A stretch of 64,000 bases of DNA from Chryseobacterium sp. Bi04 (GCF_918698085.1 NZ_CAKKLP010000019.1:1-64000); one strand, 5' to 3'; shown: positions 1 through 9,678, numbered from the stretch's first letter. Notes: generated by a model from the letters alone, not told the origin. Program-made: numbers and translations.

Positions 1-40
1 TCTTCTGCGCTTACTGATCTTCTTTCGTTTTTCAGTGCGG

Positions 41-69
41 CAAAGGTAAGCCAACTTACCTATACCAAA
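41..69 (-). promoter_or_regulatory. Bacteroidetes-type promoter reading off left edge
   Basis: On the minus strand TTTG (66-69) is followed after 17 nt by TACCTTTG (41-48). This matches the Bacteroidetes primary-sigma consensus TTTG-N17/19-TAnnTTTG. Transcription would run left out of the window, so the gene it serves is not visible. Confidence 0.55.
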
Positions 70-164
70 CAAGTTTATGTAACACTAAATTCATATTACG
101 TTCATTTTTTATCTTAACACGCTGGAAGGTAAGGTGAAAAGTTTTAAACAAATGTTTGAGGAGT

Positions 165-455
165 TATGAGTTGTGAGTGATAGGTGATAGGTGAACGGTG
201 ATGGAAGTTATTCCATATATATGGTATTGTTCTTTTACCATATATTACTTTTATATGATCAGGTTGTCTTATCTGAAGGTTCCCGGATTGGGTTTTGGCT
301 AAAGCCAATGGATGGGGTTTGTTTTATGCGGATGGGCTTTAGCCCATCCCTATTGAACAGGTGTTCCGGAAAGAATGGGTTTATTATTGGCGGCTGGCTA
401 TTGATCATTGATCATTCACTATTGGCTATTGACCGTTCACTTACTACTTTTTTAT
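165..455. repeat. long imperfect inverted repeat of short words
   Basis: The left flank is built from words such as gtgataggtgataggtgaacggt and the right flank from their rough complements. An exact pair GTGAACGGT (191-199) and ACCGTTCAC (432-440) anchors the arms. Inside lie two short palindromes (see 295-349). The organisation resembles the spacers of the paa cluster at the other end of the window. Confidence 0.5.
295..349. repeat. REP-like double hairpin
   Basis: Two palindromes with related cores lie close together: TTGGCT-AA-AGCCAA (295-308) and GGATGGGCT-TT-AGCCCATCC (330-349). Both centre on GGCTWWAGCC. This is the layout of a paired REP-like extragenic element. No second copy was noticed in this window. 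Confidence 0.5.
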
Positions 456-486
456 CAGGCTTCTTTTGTAATGTATCACTCCTACC

Positions 487-598
487 CTAGCCCCGATAGT
501 AACGGGTACCCCGCAGCATAGCTTGGAAAATAGAGGGATACAGCGCAGGGAGCCTTGGCGCGAGGAGTATGAGTGGATAGCGGGAAAAAGCTCCTCTT
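487..598. repeat. GC-rich intergenic element, nature unknown
   Basis: This block is clearly richer in GC than its surroundings and carries no plausible reading frame. It starts near tagccccgatagtaacggg and ends near agcgggaaaaagctcct. It resembles an intergenic element I believe recurs in flavobacterial genomes, but that is recollection and not a search result. Confidence 0.35.
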
Positions 599-742
599 GA
601 GTTCGAGAGTTCGAGAGTTGGAGGGTTGGAGAGATGTAGAGACCTAGAGATCGAGAGGGAGATCGTTGGGAATGTAAGTATCTTACTATTTTTTGGAAAA
701 TTTGAAATATGGGAGTTTTCCGGTTTCAAATTATAAGTATGA

Positions 743-1102
743 TCAGAAAAAACGTTTGACCAGTAATCTATAGGTGTAGTACCCGATAAGACAGCCAACA
801 GTGTCTGCTACGATATCCAGTGTTTCCATAGATCTGCCCAATCCCATTTCCTCCTGCAGAATTTCAGTGAGGAAAGCATATATAAGGATGATCTGAAAAA
901 AGTAAGAGAATTTTATTTTGGGAAATGTGGCAATGAAAGCGAATCCCAATGCGGCAAATATACTCAGGTGCAAAACTTTGTCTATACCACTGAACATGAA
1001 CCAATATTCATGGTTTTCTTCTCCGGGCTTGAGAAGCATGTAAGTAAGAAATGCCCAATAAATGGGCAATATCTTACTAAATATTTTTGAAATCTTATCC
1101 AA
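743..1102 (-). CDS. VanZ-like membrane protein
   Basis: A small membrane protein of about 120 residues with three to four hydrophobic segments. It has the VanZ-family pattern of a Lys/His-rich turn (DKVLHLSIFAALG) followed by a late motif with Glu and Asp (LTEILQEE, then DIVADTVGCLIG). VanZ relatives are membrane proteins, one of which gives low-level teicoplanin resistance; the biochemical role of most is unknown. The frame is open up to 1159, but the likely start is a TTG at 1102 overlapping the gcvH stop by 8 bases, which implies translational coupling. The ATG codons further upstream lie deep inside gcvH. Family call is good, start uncertain. Confidence 0.7.
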   Translation of the reverse strand: MDKISKIFSKILPIYWAFLTYMLLKPGEENHEYWFMFSGIDKVLHLSIFAALGFAFIATFPKIKFSYFFQIILIYAFLTEILQEEMGLGRSMETLDIVADTVGCLIGYYTYRLLVKRFF

Positions 1103-1472
1103 TGATAGCCTGGTAATCTTCAGCTGAAAGTAATTCAGACTGATCTGCTCCATCAGCAAGTTCTAATTTGATAATCCATCCATTTCCATAAGGGTCTGTA
1201 TTCAACAGCTCAGGCTGGTCTTCTAATTCTGAATTAAATTCAATAACCTTTCCTGCAATAGGTAAGAATAAATCTGAAACAGTTTTTACCGCTTCTACAC
1301 TTCCGAAAACATCTCCTCCATTAAGGTCATCATCTACGGTATCTACATCTACATATACGATGTCTCCAAGTTCTCCCTGAGCAAAGTCTGTAATACCAAT
1401 TGTAGCCACATTACCTTCAATCTTGATCCATTCGTGATCTTTAGTGTACTTTAATTCTGATGGTGTGTTCAT
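1095..1472 (-). CDS. gcvH: glycine cleavage system H protein
   Basis: GcvH is the lipoyl carrier of the glycine cleavage system. It shuttles the aminomethyl group between the P, T and L proteins in the cytoplasm. The 125-residue length is normal. The lipoyl-lysine context SVEAVKTVSD is present with the lysine at residue 63, and the N-terminal KYTKDHEW segment is typical. The ATG at 1472 follows a good promoter (1492-1522). No gcvT or gcvP lies nearby, which is common in this group. The VanZ-like gene overlaps its end and is probably co-transcribed. Confidence 0.96.
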   Translation of the reverse strand: MNTPSELKYTKDHEWIKIEGNVATIGITDFAQGELGDIVYVDVDTVDDDLNGGDVFGSVEAVKTVSDLFLPIAGKVIEFNSELEDQPELLNTDPYGNGWIIKLELADGADQSELLSAEDYQAIIG

Positions 1473-1491
1473 TTTTAAATTTTTATTTTTA

Positions 1492-1522
1492 CAAATGTAT
1501 TCAAAATTCTAAAAGGTTCAAA
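1492..1522 (-). promoter_or_regulatory. gcvH promoter
   Basis: Minus strand: TTTG (1519-1522), a 19-nt spacer, then TACATTTG (1492-1499). This is a full match to the Bacteroidetes consensus. The predicted transcript start is near 1486, leaving a leader of about 14 nt before the gcvH ATG at 1472. Confidence 0.7.
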
Positions 1523-1565
1523 GCTTTAATAAGCATCTTACAGAAATTTTGAATGGAAATAAAAA

Positions 1566-1587
1566 AATCGCTGCCGGAGCAGCGATT
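1566..1587 (-). terminator. intrinsic terminator
   Basis: An 8-bp stem, AATCGCTG/CAGCGATT, with a 6-nt loop is followed on the minus strand by a T-rich tract. It closes transcription coming from sprA before the gcvH promoter. A weaker hairpin (ATCCCT/AGGGAT, 1744-1768) sits closer to the sprA stop. Confidence 0.65.
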
Positions 1588-1598
1588 CAGGTTGAATA

Positions 1599-1730
1599 TT
1601 ATTTTTTGATCACCTTATTAGGATAGGTTTTTGCATCAAGCAAATAACCAACATAAAAAGATACTAAAACTGTAAATTTTTCTTCAGGAGAATTGTGGCC
1701 TACACCAACATTGGCTATGGTCCTTATAAA
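1599..1730 (-). pseudogene. possible gene remnant
   Basis: A minus-strand frame of about 40 codons without a usable start codon ends at a TAA (1599-1601) and reads through sensible-looking protein (for example NVGVGHNSPEEKF and FYVGYLLDAKTYP). It looks like the C-terminal end of a membrane or barrel protein stranded between sprA and gcvH. The rest of this 328-base gap (1473-1800) holds the gcvH promoter and two hairpins. Family not recognised. Confidence 0.3.
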
Positions 1731-1800
1731 ATTAAACTAAAGATCCCTCTCTATAGCAGAAAGGGATTTTAGTTTTAGCAATTATATGTTAATTTTCTTC

Positions 1801-4800
1801 TTAGAAACCACCGCCAGCATCACCAAATGTAAACGTTGCAGAAATACCTGCTCTAACCGTTGACAATGGGAATGCGGTTGATATCTTATACTTAGAGGTC
1901 ATCTGCTCGTAGAACACTCTTAAATTCAGATTCTCGGAAACATTATAGTCTGCCGAAAGTTTGATATTTAAAAGTCTCTGTCCTCCTGTGATTTGGGAAT
2001 CATCTAACAATATATTCATAATAGAGGTTTTACTGTCTCTCAATGAGATATCTCCTCTGATATTAAGATCGCTTCCTTTTCCTTTTGATCCTCTTACATT
2101 CGCCATTCCTAATCTGAAGTTCCGGACAATATATCCCAGTCTTACCACATATTCTGAATTGGAATCTTCAGTAAGGGTATGATTCACTAATCCCAGTACC
2201 ATCATTCTATTTCTGTTATACTGTAATCCGAACTGCATATTGTTTCTCATGGTCACATCTACTCCGATAAGCGGTGCAAACGATTCTACATAACCAACCT
2301 GAGCAAAAGTAAATGGATTGATGTAATCTTTATTCACATCAAACGCAGAATTTGGATCACTAACCTTAGTAATTAAACTATTGAAATAGTCAATACTAGA
2401 CTGAATTCCAGTTGCGGTATAGGTTGCGGTATATCCATGCAGAATATCAAACTTGGTAAACTGCCCATTAATCATTGGTACATTTCTTAGTCCAGAGTAC
2501 GTAATTCGCCAGTTTGGTAGCGGGAATCCTGCTTTTTTAGGATTTCCCATTGTTTTCACAGCTTTACCTTCAACAGCCGCTCTAAACGCTGGAATTAATA
2601 CATAAGCATTGGATATGCTGTAATGTTCAGCAAAACCATCATTGCCAATAACTGCATTCGGACCTCCTAAACGGGTTGAAAGTACGCGTGCATTTTCTCT
2701 GATGGCCTGATAAACAGCCTGTCCATCCTTAAATGAAGTACTTAGAAGTACTGTAGAGTTGGAATAGGTTATTAAATCAGTAGCAAACGTAAAGTCTGGG
2801 TTTGCAACACCTCCGTTTGTATAGTTAAATCCGGAATGTGAAAAATTCCTGTTATAATTATGCAATATATTAAGATCTATTCTAAAATCATTCATTGGAA
2901 CAATTTGGAGATTTGCTCTTAGTTCTTTGGTCGACATTCTTACATATGGATCTGTCATGTATGGGGAATCACTTACCCAGCCATTTTCCATCACCGTTCT
3001 TCTGATATCGGCCTGTGATCCAAACAGGAATCCTAATGTAGGACCTCCTAATGTCTGTCCGGAACCATACCAGTTCGGGGCAGACAATAATCCCGGAAGT
3101 ACAGTACCATTCGTTTCATTATAGTTCACATCCAACTGCTTGAAAGAGGTCAGGAAGAATGCTGCACTTTGAAGTACGGTAAGTTTATTTTTAAACTTAT
3201 AGCCTTTATATCTGTATCTGTTCTTTGCCCACTGCTGTGTATACACATTGTTCAGAGAATCAATTTCCTGCTTACGCTTTTGCAGTTTGGTAGAAATATT
3301 TTTAAAATATTTAAACTGTCCGAAGAACTTCGGAATATCTGCTGTGGCCGTTGCCTGGATAACATTGGTATTCTGTCCCACAGATCCTAATGAGCCTTCC
3401 GGGCTTGCAAGTAATGCCGTAGATCTCGCATTCCAGTTATAGGTAAATCCATATCCTACTTCAGCATTAATGAAATCTAAATAAGGAAGATACTGGAATG
3501 GCAGTTTATAGTTCAGCTGAACCCTGTGGTTATACAATACCGGCCTTCCTGCTCTGAATATATTTCCAAAAATAGCTTTATTATCCATGGTGTTAACATC
3601 CACATTATCATTTAAAGTTCTGGTTGCAGAATTGATTTCCAGTTTTAATGATTTTGTAAAGTTGAATCCTAATCCGTACTGCCATCCAAAATAGAAGTTT
3701 CTGTTTCTTAATGCACCAAGATCACCACTGGTATCTCCTCCTAAAATAGCTTCTACATTTCTGAATTCAAGCTCATTATAATTCCTGTCGATTTCCGTTC
3801 TGAATGATAACCTTGTAGGAACCGGATTAAAGTTGAATTCCTTCACCCATCTCAGATATTTGGCAGATTTTGCCGTATCACTGATCATTTTATTGAACGG
3901 TTTAATCACCCATGGTTTAAAGGTATAATTGTAATCAATATATCCTCTCAGGTATTGTCTATAGTTTTTCTTTGTATAGATGTCCCTGAAATAATCATCG
4001 TTATAAACAGCAGTCACAGAAACGTTTTCTATATCATAGAATTTAGGTTTCTTATTTTGATTCACTCTTTCTTTACGCATATTCACCACTCCAATACTTC
4101 TCTGCTGAGTATACGTTCGTGCCACCTTTTTCAATTGGGCTTTATTGGCAGCCTTACTAAACTCAACATCCGTATCCAGAGGATTATATTTCGGATCCTC
4201 GATGGTTTGTGAATAAGAGTAATTCAAAGGTATTTTCATACCTGTTTTCTCCGGTAATAGTTTATCAACGTTAACGGCTGTATTAATACTGAATGCTGAT
4301 TGGGTAGACTGGTTTCTTTCTGCGGGTTTTGAATCTATATTTCCGAAACCAACTGAGGTATAGGAAGCATTTGCGTTAACTGTTGCAAAATCTCCCATAT
4401 TGAAATTTAAGCTGGCATTTCCTGCGTATCCCCCATCATTTTCAATCTCAGAGAGACGGATTTCGTTGACCCAAAGTACTCTGGTCATTGCTCCTTGTGA
4501 TCTATCAGCATTTCTTACCCCAATCATTATTGTTGTAATGTTTCCTAAACTAGGCCGACCTTTAATATAAATATCTTTATTAGCACCTGCATTAGCCTGT
4601 TGAAACACGGGATCTGAAGTTCGATCTGTTAATTTTATAGCTGAATTCTTATCTCTTCTGATCTTAGCGTCCACAAAATTCTGGATATCAAAATCTACCT
4701 CGTTTTCCATTGGCCATATCTCCATTGGAGCTGTTGCAGAGGTTGGAGTAATTTTTAGAGATGCTTCATACTCATAATAGTTATCTGTAGCATCACTTCC

Positions 4801-7800
4801 AAAACGGATGAAAAATTTAGTTCTGGGGTCAATCTTTCCAATGTTATTATCTCTATCTCCAGGAACATGAGTATGAACAAAAAGCTTAAGCTTCTTATAT
4901 CTTCTCATATCCAATGTTGTATTTTTAAACACTCCTCTCGCTTCAGCCTGAAGATCAGTTGCTTTCATATAAAGGGAAGCTTCATTCTGTCTTTGTGCTC
5001 CTGCATTTCCACTCAATACCTGTCTGTCAATACCCGGAGGCAGTACATAAGGGGGTTGGTTAAATGCATTTTCTTCAATATTTACACTTCCTACATCAAA
5101 ATTATCATTTAACGTAGTACTTCCTGCCGTTCCTTCTTCAGGATTCTCTACAAGAGGGCTGGCAATTTTATATGGATATTTTCTCCAGTCAGATCTTACA
5201 AGATCCATTGTTCCGAATCTTAATGTAGAAGTTTGCTCAAATCCTGTTAACATTAATCTGGCAAATCTTACATTATTTAAAACAGAAGGTTCGTGTGTTC
5301 CTTCATTCAGATCATATTTAGAAACCGGAATTCTGAAAAGATACCATTTTACATCCGAAGACTGTCCGTTCTGGAAATTGGCTTTTACTGTCTTTACATC
5401 AACAATATTGTTATCTCCCAATGTAAGACTTGGTTTATCCAGTTTTACCACATATTGGTTATAATTTTCAGTTTGATCAAGGTTATAATCTTTGTTGATA
5501 TCTTCAGCATCCGGCGTTTGTGAAGCTACATTCAAAGAGTTGGCTTCAGAGTTTCCGTCCGGGTTTCTGAAATATTTATATCGCTGAACCAGTGAAGAAG
5601 CCTGGCTTCCTGTAAACCGGTCAGACATAAAGAATACGAAGTCATCTAAAGCAGGGTCAGATGTATTAGTGATCGGGTTCACAAATGTATTTCCAAATCT
5701 CATTGACTCCTGATCAGAACTTAATCCATCATATCCTACATCCTGAGCTTTTCTATTTTCCCCTTCCGTAGAGAATGCGTAAAGAATAGGTGGCTGTTTT
5801 GGCTGTACTCCCCAATTTGAGTTGGTGGTAGTGGAAGGAGTTGCCGGAGTTGGGAGTCCATTTTCATATTGCATTTTCCCATCTTTCAGTACATCTTCAG
5901 AAACATTTCCTAAATGCAGTAAAAGTTTGGGATTAGCTCCCAATTGGTTTCCATCCGCATAGGGATCCATCATCCAAAACTCTACATACTCAATGTTTGA
6001 GTTTACAAAGTTGGAGACACCTATTGGTCTCATGATTCCGGCCCATCTGTTTTGTGCCAGCTCAGTGGCCTGATTAACGTTATATGGACCTCTTTCCTGA
6101 GGGTAATATGAAATATCAAAAGTATTTGTAAAGGTTTGTTCACCTGCTACAAAATCCCTGTTATTATAGATCTCGGATAATTGTACTCTTCTTGAGGCGT
6201 GATTGGATACAGACTGTGGGGTAATCCCCGCAGGTGTTCTTCCCCCTACTCCCCAAAATCTTGGGTCGATATTATACCATGATAATAAACCTCTTCCATA
6301 GCCGCTGGTCAAATCATCGTTAAGAGGAGGATTATTGAACGGAGCAACCGTATTTTTCTCAGGTTTTGAGGCTAAACTCCAGGCGGCAGGTTCTTTTAAG
6401 GATATTTTAGAAGTCGTTTGTTCAAAGTCATCAATATAGGACTGATCGTTGGTTCCTTTATTCAGTCCCGGAAGCAGGTAGGCTCCTTCCATTTTAAAGT
6501 TTACGTTGGACGGAGCTTCCGTTTTTACCAATGGCAGTTTATCGGTAAGCCTTGTCAGGAACGGAACCTGATTATTGTACATCAAATTGATCCCTGCCAT
6601 TGTATTATTTACGGCTTCCTGTCCGTAATTTACTTTCTGGGTAAGTGGGGATTCCGAATAATTGACGACTGTGGCTCCTAAAATAAAGTTTTCACTAAAC
6701 CTTCTTTCTAAATTTAATCCTAAGAATCTTTTTCGCTGGGTATTAAATGTCAATTGGTTTTCTAATGAAATATTAATTGCCTGACCTGACTGCTTCACAT
6801 TTTCATTAATGATCGTCACGGTTCCCAGCATATAGTCTACGGTATAGTCTACCCCTTCATTCAGCTGTACTCCATTGGCAGAAACTTTTACAGATCCTTG
6901 CGGAACATTGACAGCTCCTAAGGAGATACCCTGACCCTGTGTTCCTTTATAACGCCCCTCTATCGTATACCACTGAGGAACAGTAGATTGTGCCAGAGCT
7001 AATTTTTGCTTGTCATATAAATCATGAAGAACATATTTTGGATCATTTCCTACTAAGCTCTGCATATAATCTCCAAAAGGTTGTACTTTAGTAAAAATTA
7101 TTTTCCCGTTTTCAGGTCTTACTGTAATCCCATTGACAAAGTCAAAAATACCATCACCTTTAGAGCCGTCCTGATTATTCTGAATATCACCATTCATATT
7201 CAAACGGTCCCAGTTCATTAATTTCAGTAAGTTCTGATCCTGTACCGGAGTACCGGGAAGATAATTTACTTTTCCTCCTGTTTTCTGATCTCTATAATAT
7301 AAATTCAGCATAAAACCATCCTGTGCAACCTGCCCTGCATCCAAAGAATAAATATTCTTCATCATCAGCTTCCACATTGGAGATTCTGTATTTACTCTAT
7401 TGTTTACTTTTAAAACCTTGGTAATTAAAACCGGACTTTCTTCCGAAAATTCCCCGACTTTATATACTTTATTACTTCCCCCAACAGTATAAGAGTAAGA
7501 TACCGCTAAAATCTGGTCATTATTTAGTTTTTGGTTTAATGAAATATATCCTAACTGCGGCTGTAATGTATACTCATTGGCATTAAGCCTTCTTGCTTTT
7601 GTATTGACGATAAATTCTTCACTATTGTCATAAGGTACTGCACTTCCCGGAAAAACCTGACCCTGAAAAATAGCAACATAATTTTTACCTGGTTCTCTGG
7701 TACCCGCTGTAGTGCTCACAGCAGTATATAATCCGTTCAGAGAGTTGTCTGGCAGCATTGCTCCACCAGCACCTTCTCCAAGATCTCGGATCCCGATAAT

Positions 7801-8880
7801 ATTCTTTTGATAAGCCAGATTGCTATTTCCCTGATCCAATACCCAAACTTCCGCTCTGGTAATATTAATAGTAGAATTGATCTGTGGGTAATTAGCTAAA
7901 GCAGCCTCATATTTACCCAGGAAGTAATGTCCTAAAAAGTAGTGTTGGTTATCTTCATAGTCGACAGCATTGACTTTAAAATTATTCATTACTCCACCAC
8001 CCTGTACTACGATATTCCTGGCCTCACCTTGTTGCTGGGAAAGGACAACTGTTCCAAAGGTTTTACCCAGCTGAAATTCAGCCTTCACCCCGAATAAAGA
8101 TTGTGACCCACGGATCAAACTTGTTGAAAGCGGCATATTTACGTTACCAAATTCAACCCTTTTGATGATTTTATCCTCGCCACCTGCATTAGGTTTATCT
8201 ACATTTCCAAGCCCTTTGCTCTGAAGATCCTTCCAGTTTCCTTTGGCCTGCCATACAAGGTTCATCCTGTTTTCAAAAGCAAAACCACTTTGGGTATCAT
8301 AATTGGCTTTTAACTGAAGGTTTTCCCCAACTTTACCCAATAATCCCAGCTGAATTCTCTGATTAATATCAAAAGTAAAGCTGGTTCTGTTCTGAGGCAG
8401 AATCATCGGGTTATCTATTTTTTGGTAAAGACCTGCAAAATCAAGGGAAGCATATCCTGTAGGAATGATTTCAATCTTATTTCCTCCGAAAATAGTTTCA
8501 AAAAGCCTGTTATTGATCTGCACAGACGGGATTAATCCTTTTTTACGCGCATCTGTTTTATCTTTTCTGAAAAGGAGATTGTATTTTTCAGATTTCTCCT
8601 TATAATATGCCCGGGTCTGCGTGGCCAGCATATAGTCTTTATATTCTTCAGGAGACATGGCTGTGGGAGGTCCTGTAATGGTATTCCCAACTTTAGGATA
8701 CACATAGTACATCCCGGTTTTTATGTCGTAATAGGCTTCATACCTTGTAGGGTCAGCCACTTCATATTCTTTTCTTATGATTGCTGTATCTTTCTTCTGC
8801 TGCTGTGCAAAAGCACTGACAGACATACAAAGAAACGACAGGAACAAAAATATGTTAAGATGCTTATTATTCGTCACCAA
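1801..8880 (-). CDS. sprA: SprA, T9SS outer-membrane translocon
   Basis: SprA is the giant beta-barrel that forms the protein-conducting channel of the type IX secretion system in the outer membrane. It is needed for gliding motility and secretion of CTD-bearing proteins. The 2359-residue length fits the family. A signal peptide is evident (hydrophobic stretch near residues 9-26 ending in AFAQ). The remainder is rich in Asn, aromatic residues and beta-strand-like segments, and ends in a short Gly-rich tail (TFGDAGGGF). The gene starts 3 bases after the ruvA stop, an order I recall as usual in Flavobacteriia. Its presence fits the T9SS cargo proteins at 28949, 36169 and 45645. Confidence 0.96.
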   Translation of the reverse strand: MVTNNKHLNIFLFLSFLCMSVSAFAQQQKKDTAIIRKEYEVADPTRYEAYYDIKTGMYYVYPKVGNTITGPPTAMSPEEYKDYMLATQTRAYYKEKSEKYNLLFRKDKTDARKKGLIPSVQINNRLFETIFGGNKIEIIPTGYASLDFAGLYQKIDNPMILPQNRTSFTFDINQRIQLGLLGKVGENLQLKANYDTQSGFAFENRMNLVWQAKGNWKDLQSKGLGNVDKPNAGGEDKIIKRVEFGNVNMPLSTSLIRGSQSLFGVKAEFQLGKTFGTVVLSQQQGEARNIVVQGGGVMNNFKVNAVDYEDNQHYFLGHYFLGKYEAALANYPQINSTINITRAEVWVLDQGNSNLAYQKNIIGIRDLGEGAGGAMLPDNSLNGLYTAVSTTAGTREPGKNYVAIFQGQVFPGSAVPYDNSEEFIVNTKARRLNANEYTLQPQLGYISLNQKLNNDQILAVSYSYTVGGSNKVYKVGEFSEESPVLITKVLKVNNRVNTESPMWKLMMKNIYSLDAGQVAQDGFMLNLYYRDQKTGGKVNYLPGTPVQDQNLLKLMNWDRLNMNGDIQNNQDGSKGDGIFDFVNGITVRPENGKIIFTKVQPFGDYMQSLVGNDPKYVLHDLYDKQKLALAQSTVPQWYTIEGRYKGTQGQGISLGAVNVPQGSVKVSANGVQLNEGVDYTVDYMLGTVTIINENVKQSGQAINISLENQLTFNTQRKRFLGLNLERRFSENFILGATVVNYSESPLTQKVNYGQEAVNNTMAGINLMYNNQVPFLTRLTDKLPLVKTEAPSNVNFKMEGAYLLPGLNKGTNDQSYIDDFEQTTSKISLKEPAAWSLASKPEKNTVAPFNNPPLNDDLTSGYGRGLLSWYNIDPRFWGVGGRTPAGITPQSVSNHASRRVQLSEIYNNRDFVAGEQTFTNTFDISYYPQERGPYNVNQATELAQNRWAGIMRPIGVSNFVNSNIEYVEFWMMDPYADGNQLGANPKLLLHLGNVSEDVLKDGKMQYENGLPTPATPSTTTNSNWGVQPKQPPILYAFSTEGENRKAQDVGYDGLSSDQESMRFGNTFVNPITNTSDPALDDFVFFMSDRFTGSQASSLVQRYKYFRNPDGNSEANSLNVASQTPDAEDINKDYNLDQTENYNQYVVKLDKPSLTLGDNNIVDVKTVKANFQNGQSSDVKWYLFRIPVSKYDLNEGTHEPSVLNNVRFARLMLTGFEQTSTLRFGTMDLVRSDWRKYPYKIASPLVENPEEGTAGSTTLNDNFDVGSVNIEENAFNQPPYVLPPGIDRQVLSGNAGAQRQNEASLYMKATDLQAEARGVFKNTTLDMRRYKKLKLFVHTHVPGDRDNNIGKIDPRTKFFIRFGSDATDNYYEYEASLKITPTSATAPMEIWPMENEVDFDIQNFVDAKIRRDKNSAIKLTDRTSDPVFQQANAGANKDIYIKGRPSLGNITTIMIGVRNADRSQGAMTRVLWVNEIRLSEIENDGGYAGNASLNFNMGDFATVNANASYTSVGFGNIDSKPAERNQSTQSAFSINTAVNVDKLLPEKTGMKIPLNYSYSQTIEDPKYNPLDTDVEFSKAANKAQLKKVARTYTQQRSIGVVNMRKERVNQNKKPKFYDIENVSVTAVYNDDYFRDIYTKKNYRQYLRGYIDYNYTFKPWVIKPFNKMISDTAKSAKYLRWVKEFNFNPVPTRLSFRTEIDRNYNELEFRNVEAILGGDTSGDLGALRNRNFYFGWQYGLGFNFTKSLKLEINSATRTLNDNVDVNTMDNKAIFGNIFRAGRPVLYNHRVQLNYKLPFQYLPYLDFINAEVGYGFTYNWNARSTALLASPEGSLGSVGQNTNVIQATATADIPKFFGQFKYFKNISTKLQKRKQEIDSLNNVYTQQWAKNRYRYKGYKFKNKLTVLQSAAFFLTSFKQLDVNYNETNGTVLPGLLSAPNWYGSGQTLGGPTLGFLFGSQADIRRTVMENGWVSDSPYMTDPYVRMSTKELRANLQIVPMNDFRIDLNILHNYNRNFSHSGFNYTNGGVANPDFTFATDLITYSNSTVLLSTSFKDGQAVYQAIRENARVLSTRLGGPNAVIGNDGFAEHYSISNAYVLIPAFRAAVEGKAVKTMGNPKKAGFPLPNWRITYSGLRNVPMINGQFTKFDILHGYTATYTATGIQSSIDYFNSLITKVSDPNSAFDVNKDYINPFTFAQVGYVESFAPLIGVDVTMRNNMQFGLQYNRNRMMVLGLVNHTLTEDSNSEYVVRLGYIVRNFRLGMANVRGSKGKGSDLNIRGDISLRDSKTSIMNILLDDSQITGGQRLLNIKLSADYNVSENLNLRVFYEQMTSKYKISTAFPLSTVRAGISATFTFGDAGGGF

Positions 8881-8883
8881 ATG

Positions 8884-9468
8884 TTAAATGTTTTTTAAAA
8901 TTTGTTTTACCAATTCTTCAACCGAGATGCTTGGATCTTGTTTTAATATTCTATCAGCAATCTTCTCGCTCATCCGCTTAGGAATCCCTAAAACTTCTAA
9001 TGCAGATAACGATTCTTCCTTAATTTTATTATCTACCCATGCAGAAATATTCTCTGCAGGATCACTGAATTTCTGGACTTTATCTTTAAGATCAACAATA
9101 ATTCTTTCAGCAGTTTTTGCTCCGATTCCTTTTGCTTTTTGGATCAAAGCACTGTTCTTTGAAAGTATTGCAGAAGCGATCTCATCAAGGCTCAATGTTG
9201 AGAGCAGAATAAGGGCTGAAACAGCTCCTACTCCATTAACGCTTATTAACAGATTAAACATCTCTTTTTCTGAACGAGTGTTAAATCCAAAGAGGAGATG
9301 AGCATCTTCACGAATGATCTGCTGAATAAATAGAAAGGTCTGCTGATTCAAAACCAGCGTCTGTGAGGTCATTAAACTGATACCTACATAGTAACCAACT
9401 CCTTGTACATTAATTACTGCGTAGGTAGGCGTAAGTTCCTGAACGGTGCCTTGTAAAGAAAATATCAT
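8884..9468 (-). CDS. ruvA: Holliday junction helicase subunit RuvA
   Basis: RuvA binds four-way junctions and loads the RuvB motor for branch migration. At 194 residues it has the expected three domains: an N-terminal OB fold (about 1-62), tandem helix-hairpin-helix motifs (NGVGAVSAL near residue 80 and GIGAKTAERI near residue 115), and a C-terminal RuvB-interacting domain (about 148-194, ALEVLGIPKRMSEK). It is directly upstream of sprA and probably co-transcribed. A TATATTTG box lies just upstream. Confidence 0.96.
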   Translation of the reverse strand: MIFSLQGTVQELTPTYAVINVQGVGYYVGISLMTSQTLVLNQQTFLFIQQIIREDAHLLFGFNTRSEKEMFNLLISVNGVGAVSALILLSTLSLDEIASAILSKNSALIQKAKGIGAKTAERIIVDLKDKVQKFSDPAENISAWVDNKIKEESLSALEVLGIPKRMSEKIADRILKQDPSISVEELVKQILKNI

Positions 9469-9487
9469 TATTAATTTTTAAAACTCC

Positions 9488-9495
9488 CAAATATA
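9488..9495 (-). promoter_or_regulatory. -7 box for ruvA-sprA
   Basis: TATATTTG on the minus strand matches TAnnTTTG and lies about 20 bases upstream of the ruvA start. No clear TTTG -33 element was seen at the right spacing, so this is a weaker promoter call. Confidence 0.4.
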
Positions 9496-9586
9496 GCAAT
9501 TTAAACTAATTAATATTTTCATTTCACGTGCGAATGATTTTTAACTTAATTTTTAAATAAAAATTCAAGGAATTAACATAAAAGCA

Positions 9587-9612
9587 AAAGACTCCAAAAA
9601 TATGGAGTCTTT
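9587..9612 (-). terminator. maeB terminator
   Basis: A 10-bp stem, AAAGACTCCA/TGGAGTCTTT, with a 6-nt loop is followed on the minus strand by TTTGCTTTT. It lies about 70 bases past the malic enzyme stop. Confidence 0.65.
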
Positions 9613-9678
9613 CAACAGATAATCACTAATAAAAGTGTATTTCAATACTGCGTAAATCTACTGATTAGCAGATATTAA

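Larger units (their letters stand above)
1..742. other. gene-free left flank with repeats
   Basis: No convincing gene lies in these 742 bases. The two open frames here (191-490 plus, 487-798 minus) run through repeats, have no recognisable domains, and the second overlaps the VanZ-like gene. The stretch holds a minus-strand promoter at the left edge, a long imperfect inverted repeat (about 165-455) enclosing two short hairpins, a GC-richer block (487-598), and a run of short gagagtt-type words (598-672) just downstream of the VanZ-like gene. Confidence 0.7.

Noticed and set aside
191..490. 99-codon open frame on the plus strand
   Set aside because: It runs straight through the inverted-repeat element, has no recognisable domain, and shows no promoter or start context.
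487..798. 103-codon open frame on the minus strand
   Set aside because: It overlaps the end of the VanZ-like gene and consists of repeat-derived, Ser/Leu/Pro-rich sequence.
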